From Arctopsyche grandis (lineage: Eukaryota; Arthropoda; Insecta; Trichoptera; Hydropsychidae): 64,000 nucleotides of DNA. Below are positions 12,901 through 39,922 of the stretch, in pieces. Below the pieces are notes generated by a model that saw nothing but the letters and a program-made list of their open reading frames with translations, had not been told where the DNA came from and made no database searches. The first letter of the stretch is position 1; each line of letters begins with the position of its first letter. The stretch covers positions 12,126,501 through 12,190,500 of the forward strand of contig NC_135367.1 in assembly GCF_051622035.1 (NCBI RefSeq), written 5' to 3'. Position numbers and translations under genes: made by a program.

Positions 12901-14953
12901 TTAAATACAAGAACTATCAAAATATAAAAAAATACAATATTACTTTTTTATATTTATGATTTCTATTTACACTTTTTATTGATAGATTAGTACTCTCTAA
13001 TGCAATAGAAAATAAATAAGTACGCATATATGTATATAGTCACGTATGTTGGTTAGTCTTGCTCACGCGAATATTATTTTTTTATTTTTCATGATTCACT
13101 CTTAAACTCTAATAGTCTGTTTTGGATATATTTAAAACTAACTGTTTTCTCTTCTTGGCCAAACAAAAAAAATATTTTGGCTCTCCGCATTCATCCGAAA
13201 TAGGCTTCCTTAATTTTTAAAAATCGCTTTCTCTCTCTCGCTCTCTCTCAATATGCATCAGTCAACGTTAATTTCTTTTTTCTTTTTTTGACATACAAAA
13301 AACACTCCTAGCACATTTAAAAACCAAAAAAATACACAAAATAAAAAAAGGTAAAAGTTCAAGCTGTTTTGACTACACCATCAATCCATTGATCACGAAT
13401 GAGATCATGCATATATAAACGACGTTAGTTTGTTTTTTAGGCGAAGTAAGCTGCAATAGCAATATTTAAAAATATATATTAATATGTATATTAAGCAAAC
13501 AGCAGAAAAGTGACATAACCAAAATACATTTTAGAAACTCTAAAAGCAAGGCATCTTTATTCATCCTCATCATACAGAATGTAAAATGTGTTACGTCATT
13601 TTTTCGCTGCATGCTTCGTATGTACCATTGCAACTAAAACTGATAAAGTAGTATTAAAAAATACATGGGCATGGTATACAACACCATTCATATATACATT
13701 TAAATGGCTTCAACCAAAAGAGTGACGGTCGCAACAGTTTGAAAGAACACCTTCAAAACAATGACGCAGCCCATGGACGCACCACCATCGAAATTTCTTA
13801 TCCTTAAAGAGGCATTTCATCAATTATTTTCTAAGAGTATACTAAAACGCATATTTATATGTAGAGAACATTTGAAAAATAGTTAATAAATGAAAAACAA
13901 ACACGAAAAAGAAAAAATACATAATACTGACGTTATCGAATATACAGGCGTTGATTAGAAAGACGACGTTAAAACTTTAACATATATCGCAATTTTAAAT
14001 TACAAAATGCACACATATATAAATATATATATATATATCATACAAATTTGTCGAACGAGGCGATGTGAAATTGGAAGACTGCCTCTTTCTTATAATGCAC
14101 ATGGTTAGGTGTATAAAACAGTTTTTTAATGTAATAGTAAACAAAACACACCTAAAAAGTGAGATTATTACAATATATAATATATAATCATTCAACGTAA
14201 AAACATACCTTACATCTACTACTTACAAATAGTGATTATTAATTAGCAAAATTGTGCTGTCCATTTGATGCGTCTTAGAGTTTTAGTGTTTTGATTACTA
14301 TCTGATCTTTCTGGTATACATTTTTAATATAATTTAAACTATGTTATTATAAATAGTCGTACTTTTTGTGAATACATGTGTTTGTGTGTGAAAATGTATG
14401 CAAGAATGTATTTCCGTCAAGTTAGTATACAAATACAGCAGCATTGCGAATTAATCTCACCGAAAATAAAAATTGAAAAGTGCAAAATTATTAGGATCAT
14501 TCAAAAATGTGTGTAAAAATACACTATTATCAAAAGAATTAATAGTATTAAAATGCAAACTAAATGCGGCAAAAAAAATTCACAATACTACCCAAAAAAT
14601 GTACAACCTAAATTAAAAGAAAACCAAATCTTCGAAACAAATTTTAAATAAAAGGGACACTATTATTTCCAGCCCCGAAAGACAGCACAACGTAAAAATC
14701 GTGCAGCTTTGGAGTTTTTTAATCACATATTTGTATCTTTGTTTCATTTCTAAAAAGTATTTCAATCACAATATAACTGTGATAACATTAATAATCACAT
14801 TGCTGAATTTGCAACCGTGTATGATAATGATGAATGTCAGTTATATACCTGCAAGAAATTTTGAAAAATTAATACACTAACACAAACACATTTATATAAA
14901 ATAAACTTAAAATCATACTGACTATGAGTTGAACTTATGCATAGATATGGCTG
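9994..14953. other. Gene-poor AT-rich stretch; DRC1 3' UTR and possible long 3' UTR of the zinc-finger gene
   Basis: Nearly 5 kb without a credible coding exon. The left end holds the DRC1 poly(A) region (AATAAA-type signals near 10045-10065). The remainder may be a long 3' UTR of the minus-strand zinc-finger gene that stops at 14954, or plain intergenic DNA. It contains a CA/CG dinucleotide tract at about 10553-10595, a CT tract near 13230-13248 and many short A/T runs. No transposon termini were recognised. Confidence 0.4.
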
Positions 14954-30998
<16,045 letters not shown>

Positions 30999-33962
30999 CC
31001 CCACGCCCCAATGGGCCGGAAAGCTAATGATGAATGCCTGGCTTACACCATGACTGCCAGGGCATAACTATGCCCTATCCATTCACCTGGAAAAGATATA
31101 ATATATTCTTTAAGACCTTGAAGACAATTGACGATGATTTTGCATACTTTGTAATGTTTATAATGGTCTCAAAAACTTCTCACCGTATTAAACTGTCTAA
31201 AAAAAAGAGTAGCTGCCAATTTCAATTGATTATACAAAAACTATTCTGAACAATATTAATAAAAACCGAGCCCACATTACACACTCAAAAAATTAAGAAA
31301 CTAATGAGAGTAATATTTTATATGTTAGTATCATACTTTCTAGTAAGCAAAATGATTGACCAACAGGTGTTAGTTTTAAAAAAGTTCCAATGTTACGAAA
31401 AATGTATGGTGTATCTTCGGGAACCCATAAGTCCAGGAACTTATTTACTTATTTTAAGAACTTATAAAATTAATTGATTGAAATTCGGCAGATACATTTT
31501 CAGATTGTATCTTAATATCCAAAACTGGGAATTTCTTTGTAGAGTTGCTGAAATATGTTAGCAAACAAAACAGATGACCTTGAATTCGAAATGTTGAAAC
31601 TTTAAAACTTGTGCATTCGAATTGCAGGTATTGAATAGCAATTTCATAACTTTGTAACTTGAAAAAATTTCATAATCGCTGAAGTAAACAGAGTACATTC
31701 CCAGTATGACAATTATATATGTATGTACATAGAATCAAAATTACAAATCAATTGATCACCAAGTTATCATAGTTGTTTTAATACTACTTAAAAAAATATC
31801 TTTTGATACAGATATATACATAATAGTTGTTTCTAATAATTACATTGTCATTGTTCTAAATGAAAGTTATACAGACCAACATACAAATAAAATAATATCT
31901 AATAAGCATTAAAAGGAAATGTGCATGTAAATAAAGTATAATTTCCAAAATACTGTGTTTCGCTTTATAAATAAATTAATGTGCAGAATAAAAGTACACA
32001 TCGTAGATGTTTGTTTATAAGCTCAAAGTTTCATTTTCAATCCCAGTTAATATTTGTATACTTCGAGAAACCATCTAACGATACATACTCTTACTACTGA
32101 AATAATAACAGTGCTCAGTTAAATTAATAAATAAAACACAAAGATTAAATTAATAATTATGTTTAGTTATATGTTGAGAATGTAAATAATAAAATCACCA
32201 GGTGTGTAAAAGGAAGCAAAAGAAACAGATACGTCTTATATAAAAGGCATTTATTATTTAATAAATAAATTAAAAAGTAAATAAAACAAAAATAATACAA
32301 AAAAAGCGTGCATAAAAATACAAAATAATATAAGAAACTTGGAAACACGCGCACATACACACACAAATACTTAGTAACTTTTACTAGTGAGATTAAGTTT
32401 CGTGTTAACTTGAGATCGACTGTTATATGTATGTTGGTGTTTGTGCACGTACTACCTTATTAAAGGGCAATAATAATAAAAAAGAAACAAAATAATAGTT
32501 AGTGATTACAGTAAGCTCAAAATTATACAAAAAAGCAATTACATAATATTAATTCAACAAAAAATACTACAATGCAAGGAAATTAAAAATATTAAAACTA
32601 CTAATGGAAATATAAGTAATAAATATATAAATGTATATAATTTGATGATTTCATAATTTATGATTTTTCAGAGTTTCCCAAGTGATTAAAATGTGTACTT
32701 CCCCAGAAAGTTACTTTAAGTTCTTTAACTGGAAAAGTATTGAAATGGACAACTTTCCAAGAAATCTTTTGTTCTCAAATTATTTTTCCTTAGGGATACT
32801 CCAATCAATTTGTAATATAAAAATAATGAACTAAGTGAAACTAATAAAAAGCTTTAAAAAACGATATATTGAATTATAATTCCAAAATTTTAAAACAAAA
32901 TTACATGCAAAATTACTAACCAACCGCGAGGGACACAGATCAATAATAATTATATTCGACAAATAAAAATAACTACGTTTAATAAGTGTTAATTTAAATA
33001 GTTACATTAGCAAGTTTAATTCAATCACACGTTAAAATAATAACTTTTAAGACGAAAAAAAAAATGTTAATGATATATGTATATATGCAAACATACAAAC
33101 TATTTCGTAAATTTGTTAGCATTTTCCGATCGCAAAATTCATTCGTATTTGGCAGTTACGATCGAAGTTTTTTGAAACCATTATGTAGTTGAACTCCTAC
33201 TTACTCTGAAAACAAAGAATGAGATTTTTAATAAAAATTGAATTAACGTGTATACATTTACAATTAAAATTTGAAAAAATAACAAAATAAATAAAATGAA
33301 ATAATTTCTTTTGTTTTCGTAATTTTCTTAAATTTCACCGTTTTGGGCAGTTCGCGGTGGAGCTTACGTTTCGTTCAGAAAAGAGACCATAAGTCCAAAA
33401 TGACATTTAATTTGCGAAAACAAATTTGTACAATGTGCTATTTTTTTTTTACTATTTGCACAATGTGCTATATCTGATTCTACATAACTTACGATAGTAT
33501 TCATTGTAGACAGTGCGAATTCTACATTAGTCAAATATATTCGCAACTGACGATATTCATATTTAAACAATCGCTAGTACGGACGCGCGTATCGAAATTT
33601 TAAAATTCTCTCAGAGGAAATTTAAATTCGACTTCAAGAGCTCTCGTTAATGCGTCATATACATAGGCTGCGATATACAAATTGATCGTTGCGAAGATCG
33701 GCCGTTTTCGGGAAATAGCTTCGAGCGGCCGCATAAATTAGACCGACGATATAATAAAAAAAAGGCCACAAAGCGATCGATCGCCTACGGTCGATCGCCA
33801 TCGGCTACGGTAGATCCGCGATCGAAAATCGAGACGAAAAATGTCGGCACGGCGAACTTCAACTCGGGGGGGAGACGAAACGTTCGCGCGGGGATAAATT
33901 TTAATTCTCGCGTCGGCGGCCGACCGGAAGTAGGAAGGGAGCGGCGGCGGCGGCCGGACGGA

Positions 33963-34034
33963 CACCCACCCACCCACCCACCCCCAACCCCATTCCCACC
34001 CACCACCCACCGCCCACCACCCACACCACCCCCG
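33963..34034 (-). other. Candidate G-quadruplex tract (G-rich on minus strand)
   Basis: On the plus strand a run of CCCACCCACCCACCC-type repeats about 70 bp long; the complement has more than ten GGG/GGGG runs with 1-4 base loops. It is G-rich on the sense strand of the zinc-finger gene. Confidence 0.6.
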
Positions 34035-34350
34035 TCAATAAAATGGCCAATCGAAATATTGAATTTTACCGACACTCATCAGCGACTCGGCGAGCTCGCT
34101 TCGAAAGACGCCGCCGACCGACGCGAAAAATGCCAATTTCAAAATCTAAAACAACAAAAAAAAAACCACACGGCATAGCGCACGGACGACGAAAACAAAT
34201 GAAAAATAAAAAAAAGCGAACGGTATATAAAAAACAAAAGCGGAAACGGAAGGGCGGAAGTGGCCGACGGGAAGTCGGCCAGCTTCGTCGGATTCGCCGT
34301 CGCCTCGAGCGTCGCTGAAGCGACTATTCGAAGCGCTTCCCGTGAGGCGC

Positions 34351-34394
34351 GGGGGGCAGGGAGGGGTGGGGGGCGGGGGGGGGGGGTGACGGGG
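34351..34394 (+). other. Candidate G-quadruplex tract (G-rich on plus strand)
   Basis: Runs of G6, G3, G4, G6 and G12 with short spacers (GGGGGGCAGGGAGGGGTGGG and onward). It faces the opposite strand from the tract at 33963-34034, about 320 bp away in the same promoter block. Confidence 0.6.
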
Positions 34395-34800
34395 CGAAGG
34401 CTCCGACGAACAAATGGCGCGCGCGATGCGACGAGCGAATGCAACGTCCGTCAGAGTGTTTACCGTGTGTGGCGTCGGCGTCGGCGTCGGGCAGCGCTGG
34501 GTCGAGTCGAGGCGAGGCGCGGTGAGGCGAGGCAAGGGCGAAGGCCCTCCGAGAGGAAGCGTCCCGGAGTGGAGTGGAGTGGAGTGGAGTGGAAGTGGAA
34601 GCGCTGGCGTCCCCCGCGCACGGCCGGCGTCCCGCGGCGACTCCACCAAGATGGCGGCGGCGCGGCGACCGCACGCAGCTCCGCCCCCCGCCGCCTCGCC
34701 GACCAATCGCGGCCGCCCGCCAAATTCAAACGGGCGGCGCGAACGCGCGCACCCTAGTCTCCTCCACGCACGTGTCCACACTCCGCTCCGCTCCTCTCTT

Positions 34801-35309
34801 CCACATTACTACATTTATTATGCAAAATATATATGTACGAGCATGTGAACATATGATAAGGGTGCGCGCCAAATTTCAAAACGCTCCACTGACAGTTGCT
34901 AGTGTATCGCGCCGAACACGACCGAACACATGTACGAGCACACATACACGAGTACACATATGTATGCACACGCCGCACACAGAGCGACCACTCTTTATTT
35001 TTTTTTCTTCATCGCATGCACATATGTGCACTTCATTCGAATGAGATTTATCGCACGTTGTGTACGTTCGTTCGATTCGCGACAAATTTTATCTCGTTTT
35101 CATTACAATTATGAAAAATTCTATATGGGATAACTTTCTGCGTACTTATGCATGTACTTGCTTATGTGTTTTCAATATACACAGTTCAATGTTTCATTTC
35201 AGACTTGAAATCAACGAATGAAATCGTTAATTTTTAATTTCGGGGATGTACCGAAGGGATGGGGAAGTAAGGTGACGCCTAATGGCGGCGGCATACTTTG
35301 ACGAGCGGA
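34801..35309. other. Spacer beyond the CpG-rich block
   Basis: Contains short ACACATATGTA and related purine-pyrimidine motifs and falls back to AT-rich sequence. No gene or element recognised. Confidence 0.35.
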
Positions 35310-35930
35310 AAATTATATATAAGACGACCATTTTTTTCAAACTCAAAACCGGAACATTTGTTCCAAAAATTTTTTTTTAAATACTTCAATTATTAAAAAG
35401 GTATCTTCTCTAATATATAATTTCGAAAAAGACTTTGTTTGTTTGACAATTTAATAAAAAAACAAATGAATATTCAAATAAAACAAAACTATTCAAATAA
35501 ACGTAATGAAGTTTTTAGTATTAGATTGGCCATGTTTAAGCGGTTTATATTACAAATACCGAGCGAAGCCGGGTAAAACCACTAGTATTAAATAATCATG
35601 GACACTTAATTATGAAAAAAATCAAAAATTGAAAAATGAAGATTGGTTATAATTATGATGAGCGAACATTTTAAAGTTGAGTTTTCAAATGCGTTTTACC
35701 ACTGGACCATATACCTATTGTTCATCGAAGAAAAAATCGTTCAGGAGATGTAATCGGATATAATTTTCGACTAATTTGCTAATATTTTTGTAGAAGACAC
35801 CACTTTTACTGAAGGCTTTGATTATTTTAATCCATCTATTAAAAAAAGTGTACTGGTTTTATCTCACAACTTACTAGGACAGGTACCCAAAGAACTAGTA
35901 GGAATGGTCACCTCAATTATATTATATATA
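35310..35930 (+). repeat. Dispersed repeat, copy 2, split by a Helitron-like insertion
   Basis: The flanks 35318-35403 and 35586-35930 are collinear with copy 1 at 190-1095. The Helitron-like element at 35404-35585 interrupts it, so the host repeat is older. Confidence 0.6.
35404..35585 (+). mobile_element. Helitron-like non-autonomous element, copy 2
   Basis: It starts TCTTCTCTAATATATAATTT and ends with hairpin CCGAGCGAAGCCGGG (35559-35573), then TAAAACCACTAG, with A before and T after. It is homologous, in opposite orientation, to 19150-19316. No coding sequence. The empty site is recoverable from copy 1 of the host repeat. Confidence 0.72.
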
Positions 35931-36703
35931 ACTTTTATTATTATATTGAATTAAATAAAATTAACCCCGTACAGGAATCTTTAACATTTAAAATATAAAT
36001 TACCCGTAAACAATTTGTATTCAAGAATGGATCGTCATTTTCGTCCGATCTACATATAGATGAATGCATAGTAATTATTTCCATCAAAACGTGTATACAT
36101 TTCAAATAAATTTGAAGACTTCTCATGTTTCAAAATAAAGTGCAATTTAAAATATTCATCTTTACTGTTATAATTATGAAAAAAAATTGTTCAATTGTAT
36201 CATATTTCTAAACGAAAGTCGTCAAATAATTTTGAGACGTCACTCTGAATTACATACATGTATTGGATTATTAGAATCTAGAAAAAATGCGTCCAAGTGT
36301 AAGTCAAACATTTATTAGGTCAAAATCTTACAATTACAGAATTAATTAACAATGCCAACATAGATCATCGTATCGATCGGAATATATGTATGTAAACAAA
36401 AATACACAATTCTATGTAAATTTATATATAATTTCAGTCTATCGTTTCATTAATTTTAAAATTTTTTATGGTCTTCCTAATTGTATTCAGTCTCAATCTA
36501 ACTACAAAGTAAAGTACATACGCATAGAAAACAGCTTGAAAATAATCGTGAACGTGAGCACAAAAATATCAACCAAAAATTACAAGATAGTTTTCATATA
36601 TCTTACTTCGAGGTATCGCTCGAAAATCTCAATGAAGAGCAAACAAAAAAAATATCAAACAATCAATTATACGAAAGTAATAAAAAAAAAAAAGAAGACG
36701 ATT
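35931..36703. other. Spacer downstream of the small zinc-finger/membrane protein gene
   Basis: AT-rich, probably including that gene's 3' UTR (it is transcribed leftward). A 107-codon Lys/Ile/Tyr-rich open frame on the plus strand (36386-36709) looks random. Confidence 0.35.
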
Positions 36704-37066
36704 TTATAAATAAAATAAATTATGGTTTCGCTTTGCGTCGATCAAAACAAAAAACGTATAAAGAAAACTAATCAACGTAAAGCCTAGCGTCAAGAAAGCG
36801 ACGATTACAGTTTTAAGATTGTAATTAGCATCTTCGTAGATTTCCATTCGGAGGTTTCCATTCACGGTTGTCACATTTCCGCATATATTCATTTTGTGTT
36901 TTTTTCCTCGCAAGTGCTCTCTCAGCTGAAACAGTGAATTGCTCTCCAAATTGCATATTTCACACTTGTAAACGATAGTCGACGACTGGATTGCCTGTGC
37001 TTTCATCTGTTCGGAAATTTTTGTCTTCGGTTTTTCGACCTTTTTAATTTTCTTCGACATGATCAT
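36704..37066 (-). CDS. Small protein with one U1-type C2H2 finger and a C-terminal membrane segment
   Basis: Single coding exon of 120 codons. I do not recognise the family. Visible layout: a Lys-rich N-terminus (SKKIKKVEKPKTK), then a finger of U1/matrin spacing with C35, C38, H51, H57 (CEICN...LREHLRGKKH). A polar linker follows, then a hydrophobic segment at about residues 85-110 (TVIVAFLTLGFTLISFLY) and a short basic tail. U1-type fingers usually bind double-stranded or structured RNA; joined to a tail-anchor-like segment, it could hold RNA or protein at a membrane. That is inference. Just upstream an acceptor (CGTTTCAG, about 37075-37082) and a donor (CGAAAG|gtatgt, at 37142) define a 5' UTR intron, which argues that this is a real gene. 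An alternative start is the second ATG (37060). Confidence 0.72.
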   Translation of the reverse strand: MIMSKKIKKVEKPKTKISEQMKAQAIQSSTIVYKCEICNLESNSLFQLREHLRGKKHKMNICGNVTTVNGNLRMEIYEDANYNLKTVIVAFLTLGFTLISFLYTFFVLIDAKRNHNLFYL

Positions 37067-37142
37067 TCGATTTCTGAAACGGCCAATTTGTTAATATTTA
37101 CGACAAATGACTGTTTAAATACAATTCGGTGAAATTACATAC

Positions 37143-37200
37143 CTTTCGAATTACAAAGGTTGTGGACCGATCTAGACCTCGATCGATAGCAACGTGCAAC
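37143..37200 (-). other. Probable 5' UTR exon of the small zinc-finger/membrane gene
   Basis: Ends at a consensus donor (AAAG|gtatgt). It carries TCGAGGTCTAGATCGGTCCA. The left end of the exon is defined by the splice site; the transcription start is a guess. Confidence 0.45.
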
Positions 37201-37775
37201 TATTTCACAATAATGTGAAATACGCCCTTAGGACTAATTATCGTTGCCATAATCAATAAATAATAAACGCGTGCTCTATGCATTGATGCCATTTTTTTTA
37301 TTTAGATTTGCAATACATTCATATAAATTATTTCAAGAATTACTTTGTGCTTAGAAAATATTTTATTTCGATTAAGTTTTGGTTTCGACTGATTAAATTT
37401 TACAAAAAAAAATAATGAAAATAGCACATTTTCCGCATTTTATTAATGCAATAAATTGAAGCTGAATGTGTTGGAATTTTTGTATAAAATGTTTCGTATG
37501 ACGAACATTATGCTAATTAGGTTTTGATATCAAACATGAAATTGTGTTTACATAGCTGGATTTCAATTGATGCGTAGTACGATAACATCAATTTACAGGA
37601 CTAGTGCAGTGAATAAAATTGTTAAATAAAAATAAGCAGTTGTATTTATGTTATTCGTGTTTCTTTTTGTGGAAAAAATGCAAAAACTTGAGTTTTGTGA
37701 CTAGTGCTAAAATTAGAAATACATTATATATTCTTGTTTAAATTCGTTACGCATTTGAAAAAAAAAAATTTGAAA

Positions 37776-37892
37776 ATGGCAAGAGAAGAGTGGATGTACG
37801 TGCCGTCGGAAACGACCTGTCAGTTGAAGAACTCTTTAATTTCCGTTGTTGCCAGAGTTTCAATTTCAAAATCCCAACTAGATTCCAACTAG
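37776..37892 (+). CDS. Possible short ORF or first exon, unrecognised
   Basis: 38 codons from ATGG in good context (GAAAATGG), starting MAREEWMYVPSETTCQLK. The local base composition is richer in G+C than its surroundings, which hints at coding. I see no partner exon before the DnaJ-1 promoter and no known family, so it may be chance. Confidence 0.22.
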   Translation: MAREEWMYVPSETTCQLKNSLISVVARVSISKSQLDSN

Positions 37893-38419
37893 CCAAAACA
37901 CACACTAGACAAATTTATAATTTAAAATACTTTCATTTGATGAATTAAACATTATTAATTTATTGTCATATTCGTTGTGTTTAAGCATATAGCTTTCGTT
38001 GATTTACAGTAGGTATTCATAACTTTCTTCTCAGTCCTTCAAGGTGACGAAACTTGTTCAATACATTACGCATATATCATTACTACTGGAAATTACAAAT
38101 GATACATCAAAATATTATGGTTGATGACATTGAACTGCGAATTGGAAATTATAAATATATATGGTGCTAGTACATATTTATATACAAACTGATTCTATAA
38201 TATATTCCTCTGGATCTGTATCAATTTTTATATAAAATTGTATTATGTTATTTCACCCAAAATTCAATATTTGAAATAAGTGTTATACTTTTTACGATGC
38301 AAATCCTGTATGCATATTAGTTGGACACCATTTGTAAATATCAGAATGGGGCCTTCTCCAGATGAGAATCTTCTTGCGAAAAAAAATGGAGCCCCAAAAA
38401 CCTGAATTTGAATTGTATT

Positions 38420-38607
38420 GGAATTCTTCTTTCTTTCCGGTCGCTTTCCCCATGCCTGAGGGTCGTGACTTTCCTGTCTTCTAATTCGACAACAGTTTTC
38501 CCAGTGGCAGCCCGACCTGATCACTCCACCTTCTTGGGGATCGTCCTCTCCCTTTAGGGGTCTAGGTCTCGCCTAGCAATGTGTCCAAAGAACTGGAGGA
38601 TACGCCT
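38420..38607 (-). pseudogene. Decayed non-LTR retrotransposon fragment (reverse transcriptase C-terminus)
   Basis: The minus strand reads RILQFFGHIARRD, then a stop, then VEWSDQVG and, after another stop and a frame change, RRQESHDPQAWGK. This matches the end of LINE reverse transcriptases, where (F)FGH(I/V)xRR is followed by a WxDQ motif and a xDRxxWR motif. Stops and frame shifts show it is dead. The LINE clade is not assigned. Confidence 0.55.
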
Positions 38608-39587
38608 AAAGCATACATATGTGCAATTGAAACAAATTTAATGCGATATACAAACAAACCTGCTACCCGAGACGATAATGCAAGTGTTTTTGTTTCTATA
38701 TTAAGTAAGTACCCACATAATTTTTGAAATTTTATTTCTTTTAAAAAAAAATCATTTGGTATTGGACTTATTTACAACTTTTTCAATTTTTCGGCCTCTC
38801 CAATTTGGCTGACCTGGTAAACATGTATATATGTAAATGTATATTATTTCTTGAAAAGACAACATGTAATACTAATAAGTAAAGGGTTAATGTATTAAAC
38901 CTTTATGTGTTCATGCTTTATTGTTTATTTTGTACTTATAGGTATGTACATTGTGGTTTTTTGTACATAGAGCAATTTCGTGAACAAATTTTGTCAACAT
39001 TTCCAACTAGAATTATTTAGAAATCCAATAGAATGCAGGTATAAAAATTGTAGCTAAACCAAACAAACCCTAGATAACTACCACCGAGGATTTCAAGTTT
39101 TGTAAAGGTGTGTTTAGACTCTCTAACATATCTTGCAACAATTAAAAAAAGACAAAAGAAGTCTATTAATTAATATATATTTTTCCAAAACTAGTTCCAT
39201 TTTCATCATTGATGTTTAAATGTAATGCTCACAATCTAAAATACTCGGCAGTTAGGGATTTCCATCGGGTAATTCTACTATGGTTATAAATTCAGAAATT
39301 CCGGTGTAAGCGAGTCTTTATAAACGTTGACAAATGAATGACATAGCTTACACGACCCATGTTCAATGTTACCTTTAAAGGTTTAGCAGATAGTATTCTT
39401 GATTACTTTGCACATTCAAAATGTACAGCGCCTATCGGCGTTTTGCAGGCCTATGGACTTGTCAGCAAAACGCCGATCGGCGTTGGTGAGCATTCAAAGG
39501 GTGAAATTATTTTCCTTTTATAATTGGGTCGAAGTGGATCAACTTATTTAGAAGATTCGAGCAGGTAATATTTACGAGTTTGAAGCC
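38608..39587. other. Spacer upstream of DnaJ-1
   Basis: AT-rich, with no gene recognised. It contains the small hairpin at 39430-39487. Distal regulatory sequence for the heat-shock gene may begin near 39550, where GAAGATTC occurs. Confidence 0.35.
39430..39487. repeat. Hairpin built from CGCCGATCGGCG arms
   Basis: CGCCTATCGGCGTTTTG pairs with CAAAACGCCGATCGGCG across a loop of about 25 bases. The right arm is itself palindromic. Unexplained; possibly the remnant of a small element. Confidence 0.5.
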
Positions 39588-39605
39588 TTCAGGAAAATTC
39601 TAGAA
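39588..39605 (+). promoter_or_regulatory. Heat-shock element, distal, four units
   Basis: TTC-AG-GAA-AA-TTC-TA-GAA: four perfect alternating nGAAn units at 5-bp spacing. HSF trimers bind three such units, so four is a strong site. About 130 bp upstream of the DnaJ-1 TATA box. Confidence 0.85.
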
Positions 39606-39696
39606 CAATCCAAAAGGAAAATTTCCTTAATAATGGGGAAAAAGTGCGAACGTTGGTATCCTTGAATGTCTTCTGGCGTTGACGCAGGCGAGACTA

Positions 39697-39709
39697 GAAT
39701 GTTCTGGAA
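39697..39709 (+). promoter_or_regulatory. Heat-shock element, proximal, three units
   Basis: GAA-TG-TTC-TG-GAA, a perfect trimeric HSF site, 10 bp upstream of the TATA box. Confidence 0.85.
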
Positions 39710-39718
39710 TGCGCTGTG

Positions 39719-39726
39719 TATAAATA
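39719..39726 (+). promoter_or_regulatory. TATA box of DnaJ-1
   Basis: TATAAATA, followed about 30 bp on by the GC-rich 5' UTR. Together with the adjacent heat-shock elements this is a classic inducible heat-shock promoter. Confidence 0.8.
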
Positions 39727-39749
39727 GGTGTGCGGTGGCGGGGGCGCGG

Positions 39750-39922
39750 CAGTCGCGCGCCTAATTGCGTTCGTGTCGGACGTTCGTTGCGCGTTTGCGT
39801 TGCGTTGCGTTGCGTTGCGTATTCGCTGCACTCGGGCTCCTAGCTCTCGTTCTCGTTCTCGTCCGCGCTTTCCTCGACGACGAGCCTTCTGACGACGACG
39901 ACGACGCTCGAGAACTCTTCAG
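39750..39922 (+). other. DnaJ-1: DnaJ-1 5' UTR exon
   Basis: Begins near 39750 (inferred from the TATA box) and ends at donor CTTCAG|gtgagc (39922/39923). It includes five copies of GCGTT at about 39797-39820 and a GACGAC run. The intron runs to the acceptor TTTGACAG at 40986, four bases before the ATG. An 8-bp tandem repeat (GACACCCC, about five copies, 39941-39985) lies just inside the intron. Confidence 0.65.

Larger units (their letters stand above)
33580..34800 (-). promoter_or_regulatory. CpG/GC-rich block, probable promoter and 5' UTR of the zinc-finger gene
   Basis: The only long GC-rich, CpG-dense stretch in the window, just upstream of the first coding exon of the minus-strand zinc-finger gene. 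It contains AAGATGGCGGC (34648-34658), a YY1/Pho-type motif, and GGAGT repeats at 34566-34592. A possible 5' UTR donor (GAAAC|gtaagc) lies at 33366-33368 on the minus strand. Overlapping long open frames on both strands here are a side effect of low stop density in GC-rich sequence. The transcription start is not determined. Confidence 0.55.

Noticed and set aside
34139-34848. Long overlapping open frames of 100-210 codons on both strands in the GC-rich block
   Set aside because: They overlap on several frames and both strands, are Arg/Pro/Gly/Ala-rich and low complexity, and coincide with CpG-rich promoter sequence where stop codons are rare.
36386-36709. 107-codon Lys/Ile/Tyr-rich frame
   Set aside because: Homopolymer-rich, random-looking, convergent onto the end of the small zinc-finger gene.
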